Positions 1 through 5,856 of a stretch of DNA of 7,347 nucleotides are shown one piece after another (the stretch's first letter is position 1; the number at the start of each line of letters is the position of its first letter). The notes under the pieces are model-generated. The model saw nothing but the letters and a program-made list of their open reading frames with translations, ran no database searches and was not told where the DNA came from. The stretch lies in the NCBI GenBank assembly GCA_002329675.1, contig DCUA01000054.1:1-7347 (forward strand), read 5' to 3'. The position numbers and the translations under genes are program-made. Origin of the DNA: Firmicutes bacterium UBA1426 (GTDB taxonomy: Bacteria > Bacillota > Clostridia > Peptostreptococcales > Anaerovoracaceae).

Positions 1-65
1 GCGATTCCAAAGCTGGCTGCAACAAGGGTCATGACGAGAAGGACACAGATTACTCTTCTGTTCAA
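1..65 (-). CDS. 5' end of an exported or membrane protein (partial, runs off the window)
   Basis: A TTG start at 65-63 is preceded by AGGAGGTG (71-78) at ideal spacing. The open frame then runs to the window edge. The 21 visible codons give M-N-R-R followed by an uninterrupted hydrophobic run (VICVLLVMTLVAASFGI). This is a positively charged n-region and h-region typical of a signal peptide or an N-terminal membrane anchor. A Cys sits at residue 7, too early for a normal lipobox. The function cannot be told from this fragment. It follows its own promoter (163-192) and a leader with a terminator-like hairpin, so its expression may be controlled by attenuation. An in-frame ATG at 122-120 exists but has no ribosome binding site. 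Confidence 0.7.
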   Translation of the reverse strand, partial: MNRRVICVLLVMTLVAASFGI

Positions 66-92
66 AATAACACCTCCTATTATAAAATAAAA

Positions 93-112
93 ACAGCGGC
101 TTATCCCGCTGT
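93..112 (-). terminator. Intrinsic terminator hairpin in the leader of the partial gene (possible attenuator)
   Basis: A 7-bp perfect stem (93-99 with 106-112, ACAGCGG/CCGCTGT) has a 6-nt loop. On the minus strand it is followed by a T-rich tract (T5-A-T4). It lies downstream of the promoter at 163-192 and only about 15 nt before the ribosome binding site of the next gene. It therefore looks like a leader terminator and not simply the end of the CAP gene. A competing pairing of 140-146 with 108-114 would break its stem. Confidence 0.6.
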
Positions 113-146
113 CAGATGGCATTGTATAATAGTGTTGTGTGACAGC
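108..146 (-). promoter_or_regulatory. Candidate antiterminator pairing in the leader
   Basis: On the minus strand GCTGTCA (146-140) is perfectly complementary to TGACAGC (114-108), with 25 nt between them. The second segment contains five bases of the upstream arm of the terminator stem at 93-112. The two structures cannot form together, which is the usual layout of a transcription-attenuation leader. No known riboswitch, T-box or leader-peptide signature was recognised, so the signal is unknown. A 7-bp match could arise by chance. Confidence 0.4.
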
Positions 147-162
147 CTGAAGTGCTGAATCC

Positions 163-192
163 ATTATATACCAGAATATTCTGTAAAGTCAA
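163..192 (-). promoter_or_regulatory. Strong sigma-A promoter for the partial gene at 1-65
   Basis: The -35 box TTGACT (192-187) and the perfect -10 box TATAAT (168-163) are separated by 18 bp. The predicted transcript starts near 156 and has a leader of about 90 nt before the TTG start. The spacer holds a perfect 12-bp palindrome. Confidence 0.8.
172..183. promoter_or_regulatory. Perfect 12-bp palindrome between -35 and -10 (candidate operator)
   Basis: CAGAATATTCTG reads the same on both strands and sits wholly inside the spacer of the promoter at 163-192. A dimeric repressor bound there would block RNA polymerase. It does not match the LexA, Fur or PerR consensus sequences that I know, so the regulator is not named. 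Confidence 0.45.
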
Positions 193-217
193 ACCCCTGA
201 AGCTGAGCCTCAAGGGT
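193..217 (-). terminator. Weak terminator-like hairpin after the CAP gene
   Basis: An 11-bp stem with two G-T wobbles (193-203 with 207-217) has a 3-nt loop, about 45 nt after the stop codon at 261. The following T tract is poor (TTTGACTTT) and merges with the -35 box of the next promoter. It may be a weak terminator for the CAP gene. Confidence 0.4.
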
Positions 218-260
218 CTGATCTTATGCACTATATCAATTGTAACCGTTCCTCATAGTC

Positions 261-1058
261 CTACGGACGGATGAACATCTGAACCCAGTAACCAGAACCA
301 TTAGCGCCGGCTACATAGCCTACACCGATCTCCGTAAAGCTGCTGTTAAGGATATTGGCTTTATGACCCGGTGAGTTCATCCAGCCATTCATTACGGATG
401 TGGGATTCATGTAACCCTTTGCGATGTTTTCACCTGCTGCGGTATACTTGATACCGAAGGATTTCATCATGTCAAAAGGCGAACCGTATGTGGGTGAAGT
501 ATGAGAGAAATAATTCTTATCTCTCAGGTCTGCAGCTTTTGCTTCTGCTACTTTTGAGAGCTCTGCGTTGAACTTCAGTGCGGGAAGTCCCTGAGCTGCT
601 CTTTCTTTATTTACTAATTCCACTACCTGAGCTTCATAGCTTCCGGTTGCGCTGTTGTTTGCAGCAGGCGCAGCAGGCTTTTGCACTACAGGTGCTGCTG
701 GCTTCTGCGCTGCAGGTGCTGCTGGCTTCTGTGCTGCAGGGGCTTCGGGTTTCTGTACTGCGGGCTTTTGTGCTACAGGGGCTGCAGCCTTCTGTGCTGC
801 GGGAGCTGCAGGCTTCTTGGCGGTTGCGGGGGGGGCCTTCAGCTTACTGCATTCTTCCCGCAGTGCCTGAAGATCAAAGCCGTTCTTCAGATTGGGCATA
901 TATTTCGCGTACAGGTTCTGCATTTGCTCTACGTTCATGTTCAATCCAAACTGGCTCAGATTATTCGGGCATGGTTTTTCTGCCGCAAATGCCATGGTCG
1001 GCATCATCATTACAACTAACATGCATAATACTACAACGTATTTGATACTTCTTTTCAT
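261..1058 (-). CDS. Secreted CAP/SCP-domain protein (YkwD-like) with repeat linker
   Basis: The 265-residue protein starts at ATG 1058 behind GGAGGT (1067-1072, 8-nt spacing). Residues 1-25 form a signal peptide with an A-F-A cleavage site. Residues 26-75 are a short, probably helical module with Cys30 and Cys70. Residues 82-134 are an Ala/Pro/Gln/Lys repeat linker. Residues 141-265 are a CAP domain of the bacterial YkwD type. Its family residues are visible: His186 in FSH, Glu210 in GENIA, and His232 in PGHKANIL. Proteins of this family are exported. In Bacillus and Clostridia they are tied to the cell surface or spore coat, but their biochemical activity is mostly unknown. The linker resembles wall-spanning Pro/Ala-rich linkers, so a wall-associated location is inferred. 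No LPXTG, LysM or SH3 domain is seen. The gene is monocistronic between two terminators, and I saw no strong promoter of its own. Confidence 0.93.
   Translation of the reverse strand: MKRSIKYVVVLCMLVVMMMPTMAFAAEKPCPNNLSQFGLNMNVEQMQNLYAKYMPNLKNGFDLQALREECSKLKAPPATAKKPAAPAAQKAAAPVAQKPAVQKPEAPAAQKPAAPAAQKPAAPVVQKPAAPAANNSATGSYEAQVVELVNKERAAQGLPALKFNAELSKVAEAKAADLRDKNYFSHTSPTYGSPFDMMKSFGIKYTAAGENIAKGYMNPTSVMNGWMNSPGHKANILNSSFTEIGVGYVAGANGSGYWVQMFIRP
657..815 (-). repeat. Tandem 24-bp coding repeats (8-residue KPAAPAAQ units)
   Basis: Within the CAP gene, residues 82-134 consist of about seven imperfect units of the form KPAAPAAQ, with A/V and A/E variation. One unit is shortened to five residues (KPAVQ). 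At the DNA level this gives near-identical 24-bp blocks; 697-720 and 721-744 differ at only a few positions. The shortened unit and the synonymous differences suggest past slippage. This tract also explains the long open frames on the opposite strand. Confidence 0.85.
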
Positions 1059-1087
1059 ACAAACATACCTCCGTACTTCAGTATCCT

Positions 1088-1140
1088 GAGTCCATGCTAT
1101 CGGACTCCAACTTCATCAAATCGTTTTGTACGATCCGATA
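1088..1140 (-). promoter_or_regulatory. Structured 5' leader of the CAP gene
   Basis: Three inverted pairings lie between the upstream terminator and the ribosome binding site. GAGTCC (1088-1093) pairs with GGACTC (1102-1107) around an 8-nt loop. ATCGT (1120-1124) pairs with ACGAT (1130-1134). A competing TATCGGA (1098-1104) pairs with TCCGATA (1134-1140). The first and last cannot coexist. I recognise no riboswitch class, and the pairings are short. Confidence 0.3.
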
Positions 1141-1180
1141 AAAATAAGTATAGGGGTTCTTTTTCTTCAAAAGAACCCCT
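1138..1180 (-). terminator. Rho-independent terminator of the P-loop/HAD operon
   Basis: A perfect 12-bp stem, AGGGGTTCTTTT (1152-1163) with AAAAGAACCCCT (1169-1180), has a 5-nt loop. On the minus strand it is followed by ATACTTATTTTT. It lies 46 nt after the stop codon of the HAD gene at 1226. The A and T bases at the inner end of the stem add some base pairs but weaken its top. Confidence 0.85.
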
Positions 1181-1225
1181 CAAAATCTTCCAATTTCAAT
1201 ATTCATTAAATTATTAACAAAGAAA

Positions 1226-1909
1226 TCAGGTGAAAATCGTCCGAAGAACCCGGTCTGTATCGCTCAAGTCAGCGAAGTAATGATCAGGGTTGCACGCCCG
1301 CAGAGACTCTTCATCCGCCCACCCGGTGCCTACCGCAATACTGGTAATACCTACCTTTTGAGCACACAAAATATCGTAGATACTGTCTCCGATCAAATAG
1401 ATATGATTTTTGGAAAAAGATGTATTGTATAGTTCTTCAGCCTCGCGTATGCACGCGTGAGCTGCATCCCACTTTTCGCCGGCTTCGTCCCCGAAACCTC
1501 CCAGCTTAAAATAATGACCCAGTCCCACCGAATCTAATTTTGTCATTGCTCCGATCCGAAGATTGCTGGTGAGCAGGGCATTCTCAGAACTTGGATTTGT
1601 GTCGATGGCGGAAAGCAGCGAGGGTATTCCGGGTAAGACCCGCTTCTGCTCATTCTTTTCAAGGACATCCGCCAGCACCTTTTGGTAGTGCTCTATAACG
1701 GTGGGCAGTTCCTTTTTCTCAATGGCATGGGACTTCATAATACCGTCCAGTATCATAGAGTCCATAGCCCCCCCTATATCTGAACTCCCGAATGCATCCT
1801 CAATGCCGTAAAGCTCAAGAAAAGTTCGGTTCAGTGCCTTTCTCCCGTCGCTTCCACAGTGGAGCAGAGTTCCATCGATATCCCAGAGGATCAACTTTTC
1901 GACTGGCAT
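1226..1909 (-). CDS. HAD-superfamily hydrolase (phosphoglycolate phosphatase-like)
   Basis: The protein of 227 residues is a cytoplasmic Mg-dependent phosphatase of the haloacid dehalogenase fold, subfamily I. Motif I is WDIDGTLL near the N-terminus, with nucleophile Asp10 and acid/base Asp12. Motif II is LLTSN, with Thr114. The Lys of motif III is probably in GEKWD (about 146). Motif IV is GDSIYD, with Asp175 and Asp179. Residues 15-85 form the helical cap expected of the Gph/PGMB-like group. The substrate cannot be read from sequence; 2-phosphoglycolate or a sugar or nucleotide phosphate are possibilities. The ATG at 1909 shares one base with the TGA of the upstream gene (TGATG), which implies translational coupling. 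A TTG at 1912 would add one residue. It is the last gene before the terminator at 1138-1180. Confidence 0.9.
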   Translation of the reverse strand: MPVEKLILWDIDGTLLHCGSDGRKALNRTFLELYGIEDAFGSSDIGGAMDSMILDGIMKSHAIEKKELPTVIEHYQKVLADVLEKNEQKRVLPGIPSLLSAIDTNPSSENALLTSNLRIGAMTKLDSVGLGHYFKLGGFGDEAGEKWDAAHACIREAEELYNTSFSKNHIYLIGDSIYDILCAQKVGITSIAVGTGWADEESLRACNPDHYFADLSDTDRVLRTIFT

Positions 1910-2328
1910 CAATCTAACATTTCACACCCTTCGAAAATATCCCCCAGCTCGTCAAGATCTGCGCTCACGCTGACCACAAAATCCAGATCATACAGCTTGG
2001 ATATGTTGCGAAGTCTCTCAAAAAATTCGCCCAGATCGGGAATGTGCACGTCTTTATGATGCAGTATCCCATCTATAAAAATGACCTCAATGTCATGATC
2101 CGAGCTGATGATACCGTATATGAATCCGATATACTCATCAATGTTTGTAATGTGTTCATAATCTTCCATACAAACGACTCTGATCTGATATTTGAGGTCG
2201 TACATTAGCCTGTGATTTTTGTTGATAAAAACGATGCTGCCATCTGCAGTCTCCACCATATCGTTGGCCAAGTGTATCATTTTTTTTGTTTTCCCGGACC
2301 CTTTGTGGCCCGCAAATACTTTCACCAA
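1909..2328 (-). CDS. Small P-loop ATP-binding protein of unknown function
   Basis: The protein of about 139 residues opens directly with a beta strand and a Walker A loop, VFAGHKGSGKTKK (G-x4-GKT). A hydrophobic strand ending in Asp (IEVIFIDG, Asp about residue 86) fits Walker B. The rest is alpha/beta with no extra domain, signal peptide or membrane segment. Small proteins of this type are, from memory, common in Clostridia and are annotated only as ATP-binding protein or, doubtfully, PilT. It lacks the size and motifs of a PilT motor. The start is TTG 2328 or GTG 2325, behind AAGGGGTGAT (2333-2342). A longer frame opening at 2364 is unlikely because that codon lies in the predicted -10 box. 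It is co-transcribed with the HAD phosphatase, so the two may share a substrate or pathway; this is inference only. Confidence 0.82.
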   Translation of the reverse strand: MVKVFAGHKGSGKTKKMIHLANDMVETADGSIVFINKNHRLMYDLKYQIRVVCMEDYEHITNIDEYIGFIYGIISSDHDIEVIFIDGILHHKDVHIPDLGEFFERLRNISKLYDLDFVVSVSADLDELGDIFEGCEMLD

Positions 2329-2332
2329 TCGA

Positions 2333-2342
2333 ATCACCCCTT
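2333..2342 (-). promoter_or_regulatory. Ribosome binding site that fixes the start of the P-loop gene
   Basis: AAGGGGTGAT closely matches the anti-Shine-Dalgarno complement. It lies 8 nt (from GGGG) before TTG 2328 and 11 nt before GTG 2325. It therefore supports the short form of the protein over the frame opening at 2364. Confidence 0.75.
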
Positions 2343-2363
2343 TCAAGTATAGATCCTGATTCA

Positions 2364-2391
2364 ATTATACACTACCCAAAAAAAAGGGCAA
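2364..2391 (-). promoter_or_regulatory. Promoter of the P-loop/HAD operon
   Basis: A perfect -10 box TATAAT (2369-2364) lies 16 bp from a moderate -35 box TTGCCC (2391-2386). The expected transcript starts near 2357, about 30 nt before the P-loop gene. The -35 box overlaps the end of the hairpin that terminates the Opu operon, so the two units are packed end to end. Confidence 0.65.
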
Positions 2392-2418
2392 GGAAGAAAT
2401 GACATGATTTCTTCCTTG
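2378..2418 (-). terminator. Rho-independent terminator of the Opu operon
   Basis: A perfect 12-bp inverted repeat, CAAGGAAGAAAT (2389-2400) with ATTTCTTCCTTG (2407-2418), has a 6-nt loop. On the minus strand it is followed by CCC and eight T bases (2385-2378). It lies 57 nt after the stop of the binding-protein gene at 2476. Confidence 0.88.
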
Positions 2419-2475
2419 TATTCTTTCTACTTATTTCCTTTTCCCTTATCCATCATCTCGAATTCCTGCTATTGG

Positions 2476-3369
2476 CTATATCAAGCCTTTGCTCTTTAGA
2501 AAATCCTTTGCAACGCTGTCAATACTCTGTCCTTCTACATCCACCAGATAATTCAGCTCGATCATTGTAGGATCATCGATTACTCCACCCAGCTCATTCA
2601 ATAGGTCTTTCAGCTCCGGATAGTTTTCCAATGTTTCATTCCGGACGAGCGGCGATGCATAGTATGGCGGGAAAAATCCCTTGTCGTCCTCAAGAACTTT
2701 CAGATTGTACTTTCTGATGGGTCCGTCTGTTGCGAAGGCGTCGGTAACATCAATATCTCCATTGCCTATAGCCTGATATTTCAGAGAGATTTCCATTTTT
2801 ACCGGATCTCCTTTGAACTTCATTCCATAGAGCTCGGTCAATCCGTCAAAACCGTCTGCGCGGTCATGAAATTCGTATCCCCCGCCAAACACCAGATTCT
2901 CCGACACCGTGGCAAGGTCACTATAGGTTTCGATTCCATATTCCTCATATACTTCATTTGATACTGCAATAGCATAGGTATTGTTGAGCCCTAAAGGTTC
3001 AAGCCATGTTATATCAAACTGGTTTTCAAATTCTTCAGAAACCACACGATATGCCTCGTCGGGGTCGCTGATTACATCCATATCCAGTTGAGCGGTTAAA
3101 GCCGTTCCGGTATATTCTGCGTAGATATCAATTTCACCCTTCTTGATTGCCTCAAAACAAACAAAGGTTCCGCCCAGGTTTAGCCTGCGGTCAACACTGA
3201 GATCCGTACGATTTTCTATCAATTGAGAAAAAATCTCTCCCAGTATCATGCTTTCACTAAAATCCTTGGACCCGATTGTAATCTTATCGCCACCGGAACA
3301 TCCACTCAGTGCCATGGATAGTCCAATTACAAGTGTCATTAATAAAATGACCCATTTTTTCATTTTCAT
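2476..3369 (-). CDS. opuCC: Glycine betaine/carnitine/choline ABC transporter substrate-binding lipoprotein
   Basis: The 297-residue extracellular receptor delivers quaternary-ammonium osmolytes to the permeases encoded upstream. Residues 1-23 form a lipoprotein signal peptide with the lipobox LSGC, so Cys24 would be lipidated and anchored to the outer face of the membrane. The mature part is a type II periplasmic-binding fold of the OpuAC family. Family hallmarks are KITIGSKDFSES near the N-terminus, RRLNLGGTFVCFEAIKKGEID (61-81), EYTGT (85-89), and later YQAIGNGDIDVTDAFATDG. These match OpuCC/OpuBC/OsmX-type proteins. The preferred solute (betaine, carnitine, choline or a mixture) cannot be decided from sequence alone. 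ATG 3369 follows GAGGAGGAG (3376-3384). The gene is last in its operon, 85 bp after the second permease and before a strong terminator. In Bacillus opuB and opuC it lies between the permeases instead. Confidence 0.93.
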   Translation of the reverse strand: MKMKKWVILLMTLVIGLSMALSGCSGGDKITIGSKDFSESMILGEIFSQLIENRTDLSVDRRLNLGGTFVCFEAIKKGEIDIYAEYTGTALTAQLDMDVISDPDEAYRVVSEEFENQFDITWLEPLGLNNTYAIAVSNEVYEEYGIETYSDLATVSENLVFGGGYEFHDRADGFDGLTELYGMKFKGDPVKMEISLKYQAIGNGDIDVTDAFATDGPIRKYNLKVLEDDKGFFPPYYASPLVRNETLENYPELKDLLNELGGVIDDPTMIELNYLVDVEGQSIDSVAKDFLKSKGLI

Positions 3370-3454
3370 TTTTTTCTCCTCCTCATTGCATTTAATCTCC
3401 TATAAGATATAACTGTTCAACTCACTCATCGTTCAGTTTTTCCAGGATGCCCTT

Positions 3455-4063
3455 TTATTTGCGGCCATCCGAAGCACGAAGGGTCAATCGCCGTTCAATC
3501 CTTGACATGATGTAATCAAAAATCAGCGCCATTAGCACAACGGGGATTGCTCCCGACAAGATGAGTGTCAGGCTGTTCGTCTGTATGCCACGGTATACCG
3601 GAAAACCAAGTCCGCCGGCGCCAATCAATACGCCCATGACTGCCACAGATAGTGAATTAACCGTGGCAATTTTTATTCCGGAAAATATTAAAGGAAATGA
3701 TAGGGGCAGTTCTACTTTTACCAATCGTTGCAATTTCGTCATTCCCATTCCTCTGGCGGCATCTTTTAAGTGTGGCTCCACATCTTGTAATCCAATGTAG
3801 GTATTACGGGCAATAGGCATGAGTGCATATAGCACCAATCCTACTATAATTGTGGTATTCCCAAGACCAAACACGATCATCAGCAGAGCGAGCAGGGCCA
3901 GCGAGGGGATGGTTTGTATAATTTCTGTAATCCATAAAATAATACTGTCGAGATATCGTATCCAATAGGCGATTACGCCTAAAAAGACTCCTAAAACAAC
4001 CGCAATCGCCACCGCTATGAAAACGATATACATATGCTCAAGGGTCAGTGAAAACATATTCAT
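3455..4063 (-). CDS. opuCD: Osmoprotectant ABC transporter permease, second subunit (OpuCD/OpuBD-like)
   Basis: The 202-residue integral membrane protein of the BPD_transp_1 family has about five or six hydrophobic segments (roughly 12-34, 41-65, 70-84, 130-153, 166-186). The cytoplasmic EAA-type coupling loop, EPHLKDAARGMGM (96-108) followed by VELPLSFP, contacts the ATPase. IQTIPSLALLALL and GAGGLG are family hallmarks of betaine/choline permeases. ATG 4063 overlaps the TGA of the upstream permease by 4 nt (ATGA) and follows GGGGG (4071-4075, 7-nt spacing). It probably forms the membrane channel as a heterodimer with the product of 4060-4704. The OpuCD versus OpuCB label is assigned by operon position and is interchangeable. 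Confidence 0.9.
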   Translation of the reverse strand: MNMFSLTLEHMYIVFIAVAIAVVLGVFLGVIAYWIRYLDSIILWITEIIQTIPSLALLALLMIVFGLGNTTIIVGLVLYALMPIARNTYIGLQDVEPHLKDAARGMGMTKLQRLVKVELPLSFPLIFSGIKIATVNSLSVAVMGVLIGAGGLGFPVYRGIQTNSLTLILSGAIPVVLMALIFDYIMSRIERRLTLRASDGRK

Positions 4064-4704
4064 ACTCTAACCCCCTTTAACCCTCTGGGTGTGAGGATGC
4101 GCTGCAATAATCCAATCAGCCCGCTCAGTATCAAAGCTAAGATTGCCGAGGGGATTGCACCTGACAGTATCAAGCCCGTGTTGTAGGTTGCAAGACCTGT
4201 CCATATGGGATCACCGAAACCTCCTGCACCAATCATCCCCGCCAAGGTTGCCCAACTCACTATGTAGACAGTAGAAATGCGAATCCCTCCAATAATGGAT
4301 GAAAGTGCCAGTGGTAACTCCACTTTAAACAGCATTTGCATGTTGGTCATACCGATGCCGCGGGCTGCTTCCGTGTAGCTTGGATCCACTTCCGTTATTC
4401 CCGTATAGGTATTCCGCAAAATCGGCAAGATCGCATAGAGGCTCAGCACCACTAAGGCCGGCAGCATCCCTATCCCCAGAAAGATCAGTGCAAAACCCAA
4501 CATTACCAACCCGGGAATGGTTTGTATCGTTCCGGTTACAGCAAGCACCACTCCGGCTAATTTTTTATGTCGTGAGAGCAGAATGCCCAGCGGAATGGAT
4601 ATTATGATGCCTACGAAAACAGAAATTCCCACCAGCTCAATATGACGAAAGAGGTTATTGGTTATCTCCCTTTGATTCTCAATCATAAAATTTATAAAAG
4701 TCAC
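4060..4704 (-). CDS. opuCB: Osmoprotectant ABC transporter permease, first subunit (OpuCB/OpuBB-like)
   Basis: The permease has 214 residues from GTG 4704, or 220 from ATG 4722. It has several membrane segments (roughly 22-45, 51-76, 79-95, 134-157, 176-201). The EAA-type loop is DPSYTEAARGIGM (107-119) followed by VELPLA. QTIPGLVMLG and GAGGFGDP are family signatures shared with its partner at 3455-4063. The GTG overlaps the ATPase stop by 4 nt (GTGA), has a G-rich ribosome binding site (4715-4720), and gives the N-terminus usual for this family (MTFINFMIENQ). The ATG at 4722 would give a 22-nt overlap and has only a close-spaced GAGG, so it is a weaker choice. Both permeases and the ATPase are evidently translated as a coupled unit. 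Confidence 0.9.
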   Translation of the reverse strand: MTFINFMIENQREITNNLFRHIELVGISVFVGIIISIPLGILLSRHKKLAGVVLAVTGTIQTIPGLVMLGFALIFLGIGMLPALVVLSLYAILPILRNTYTGITEVDPSYTEAARGIGMTNMQMLFKVELPLALSSIIGGIRISTVYIVSWATLAGMIGAGGFGDPIWTGLATYNTGLILSGAIPSAILALILSGLIGLLQRILTPRGLKGVRV

Positions 4705-5822
4705 GACGTCACATCCCCCCATAACACCTCGCCCATTGCCCTGGTCATGCTGGTCTTCGTGATGAGGCCGGCGACTGTATTATCGTCATTCAATACGATT
4801 ACATAGCTTGTGGAGGATGTGAGCAAAGCATCAAATGCCTCCTGTGCATCATCAGCTACGTTTACCACAGGTGCTGCATCCGTAATTAATTCCCCGATTT
4901 CCATTCCGCCTCTTCCGCGAGCACGCAAATCACCTATGGTAACAATTCCCGCATATGTATCATCCTCATTTATTACGATCAGGGTATCTACATCCCGACT
5001 TTTCATGAGCTCAATGGATTTGAGAGTCTGGTTATTTCTTGCTGCTTTGACTACTCTCGTTCGCATAACATCTCCTGCAGTAAGCCCGTTGCTTCTGCTG
5101 TCGATTTGTTTCCCCATGAAACCGGATATAATCGGATGTGCCGGGTTATGCAACATTTCCTCCGGAGATGCCATTTGTAGGATTTTCCCCTCATTCATAA
5201 ATACAATGGTATCAGCCATTTTCAGTGCTTCATCCATGTCGTGTGTCACAAAGACTATGGTCTTCTTCAGCTTTTTTTGAAGTCGTCTCACTTCGTCCTG
5301 AAGTGTGTCACGTGTAATTGGGTCAAGCGCTCCAAAGGGTTCATCCATTAGGATGATGGGCGGCGAGGCAGCCAGGGCTCTCAATACCCCGATTCTCTGT
5401 TGCTGGCCTCCCGACAATTCCGATGGATATTTGTGAGCGTTTTCCTCGTAGGGCATGTCGACCATTTCGAGCAAATCGTGAACGATGGCTTGCCATTTGT
5501 CCTTCGGGTATTTCAGCAGCTTGGGCACCACTGCAATATTCTGTTCCACAGTCATGTTGGGAAACAGACCGATCTGCTGAATCACATAGCCGATTCCTCT
5601 GCGCAGTTCCACAGGGTTCATATCTGTGATATCCTTGCCATCGATGTAAATTTTGCCTGCATTGGGTTCAATCAGACGATTGATGGTCTTTAAGGTTGTG
5701 GTTTTACCGCAGCCACTGGGACCTATGAGCACCACGAATTCCCCCTGTTGAATCTCAAAACTCAACTCATCCAGCACAGGAGTACTTCCATATTTTTTAC
5801 TTACATTTTCAAACTTTATCAT
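4701..5822 (-). CDS. opuCA: Osmoprotectant ABC transporter ATPase with C-terminal CBS-domain pair
   Basis: The 373-residue cytoplasmic ATPase powers betaine/carnitine/choline uptake. From the preferred start the motifs are Walker A GPSGCGKTT (34-42), Q-loop IQQ (81-83), signature LSGGQ (136-140), Walker B IILMDEP (156-162) and switch His194. Residues about 250-305 and 312-368 form two CBS domains, as in OpuCA and OpuAA. In Listeria OpuCA these domains bind cyclic-di-AMP, which inhibits uptake. ATG 5822 follows AAGAAGGTGAT (5827-5837). An ATG at 5858 would add 12 residues but sits in the predicted -10 box (5857-5862), so it is rejected. The gene opens the operon and is followed by the two permeases and the binding protein, all apparently on one transcript. 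Confidence 0.94.
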   Translation of the reverse strand: MIKFENVSKKYGSTPVLDELSFEIQQGEFVVLIGPSGCGKTTTLKTINRLIEPNAGKIYIDGKDITDMNPVELRRGIGYVIQQIGLFPNMTVEQNIAVVPKLLKYPKDKWQAIVHDLLEMVDMPYEENAHKYPSELSGGQQQRIGVLRALAASPPIILMDEPFGALDPITRDTLQDEVRRLQKKLKKTIVFVTHDMDEALKMADTIVFMNEGKILQMASPEEMLHNPAHPIISGFMGKQIDSRSNGLTAGDVMRTRVVKAARNNQTLKSIELMKSRDVDTLIVINEDDTYAGIVTIGDLRARGRGGMEIGELITDAAPVVNVADDAQEAFDALLTSSTSYVIVLNDDNTVAGLITKTSMTRAMGEVLWGDVTS

Positions 5823-5826
5823 AATA

Positions 5827-5837
5827 ATCACCTTCTT
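5827..5837 (-). promoter_or_regulatory. Ribosome binding site that fixes the start of the ATPase gene
   Basis: AAGAAGGTGAT ends 4 nt before ATG 5822, with its GG core 8 nt away. It matches the anti-Shine-Dalgarno complement well and supports the 373-residue form. Confidence 0.75.
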
Positions 5838-5856
5838 TTCGGTAAGTAACCACTCC

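Noticed and set aside
66..122. ATG at 122, in frame with the partial gene and open through the terminator hairpin
   Set aside because: It has no ribosome binding site. The TTG at 65 has an ideal AGGAGGTG, and the extension would not look like a signal peptide.
697..810. Regularly spaced 24-bp repeats, considered as a possible CRISPR-like array
   Set aside because: The repeats are directly tandem with no unique spacers and are in frame within a protein-coding gene.
578..1045. Long plus-strand open frames opposite the CAP gene, rich in Leu, Gln, Ala, Cys and Gly
   Set aside because: They are shadows of the Ala/Pro/Gln/Lys repeat on the minus strand. They show low-complexity composition and no ribosome binding site, while the minus-strand protein has a signal peptide and a clear CAP domain.
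2329..2364. N-terminal extension of the P-loop protein starting at TTG 2364
   Set aside because: The codon overlaps the predicted TATAAT box, so it would not be transcribed. The segment also has no ribosome binding site, and a better start lies just before the Walker A strand.
3383..3391. Two-codon open frame (ATG CAA TGA) with a Shine-Dalgarno-like AGGAG, ending in the ribosome binding site of the binding-protein gene
   Set aside because: It is most likely chance in a purine-rich leader, with nothing to support a regulatory minimal ORF.
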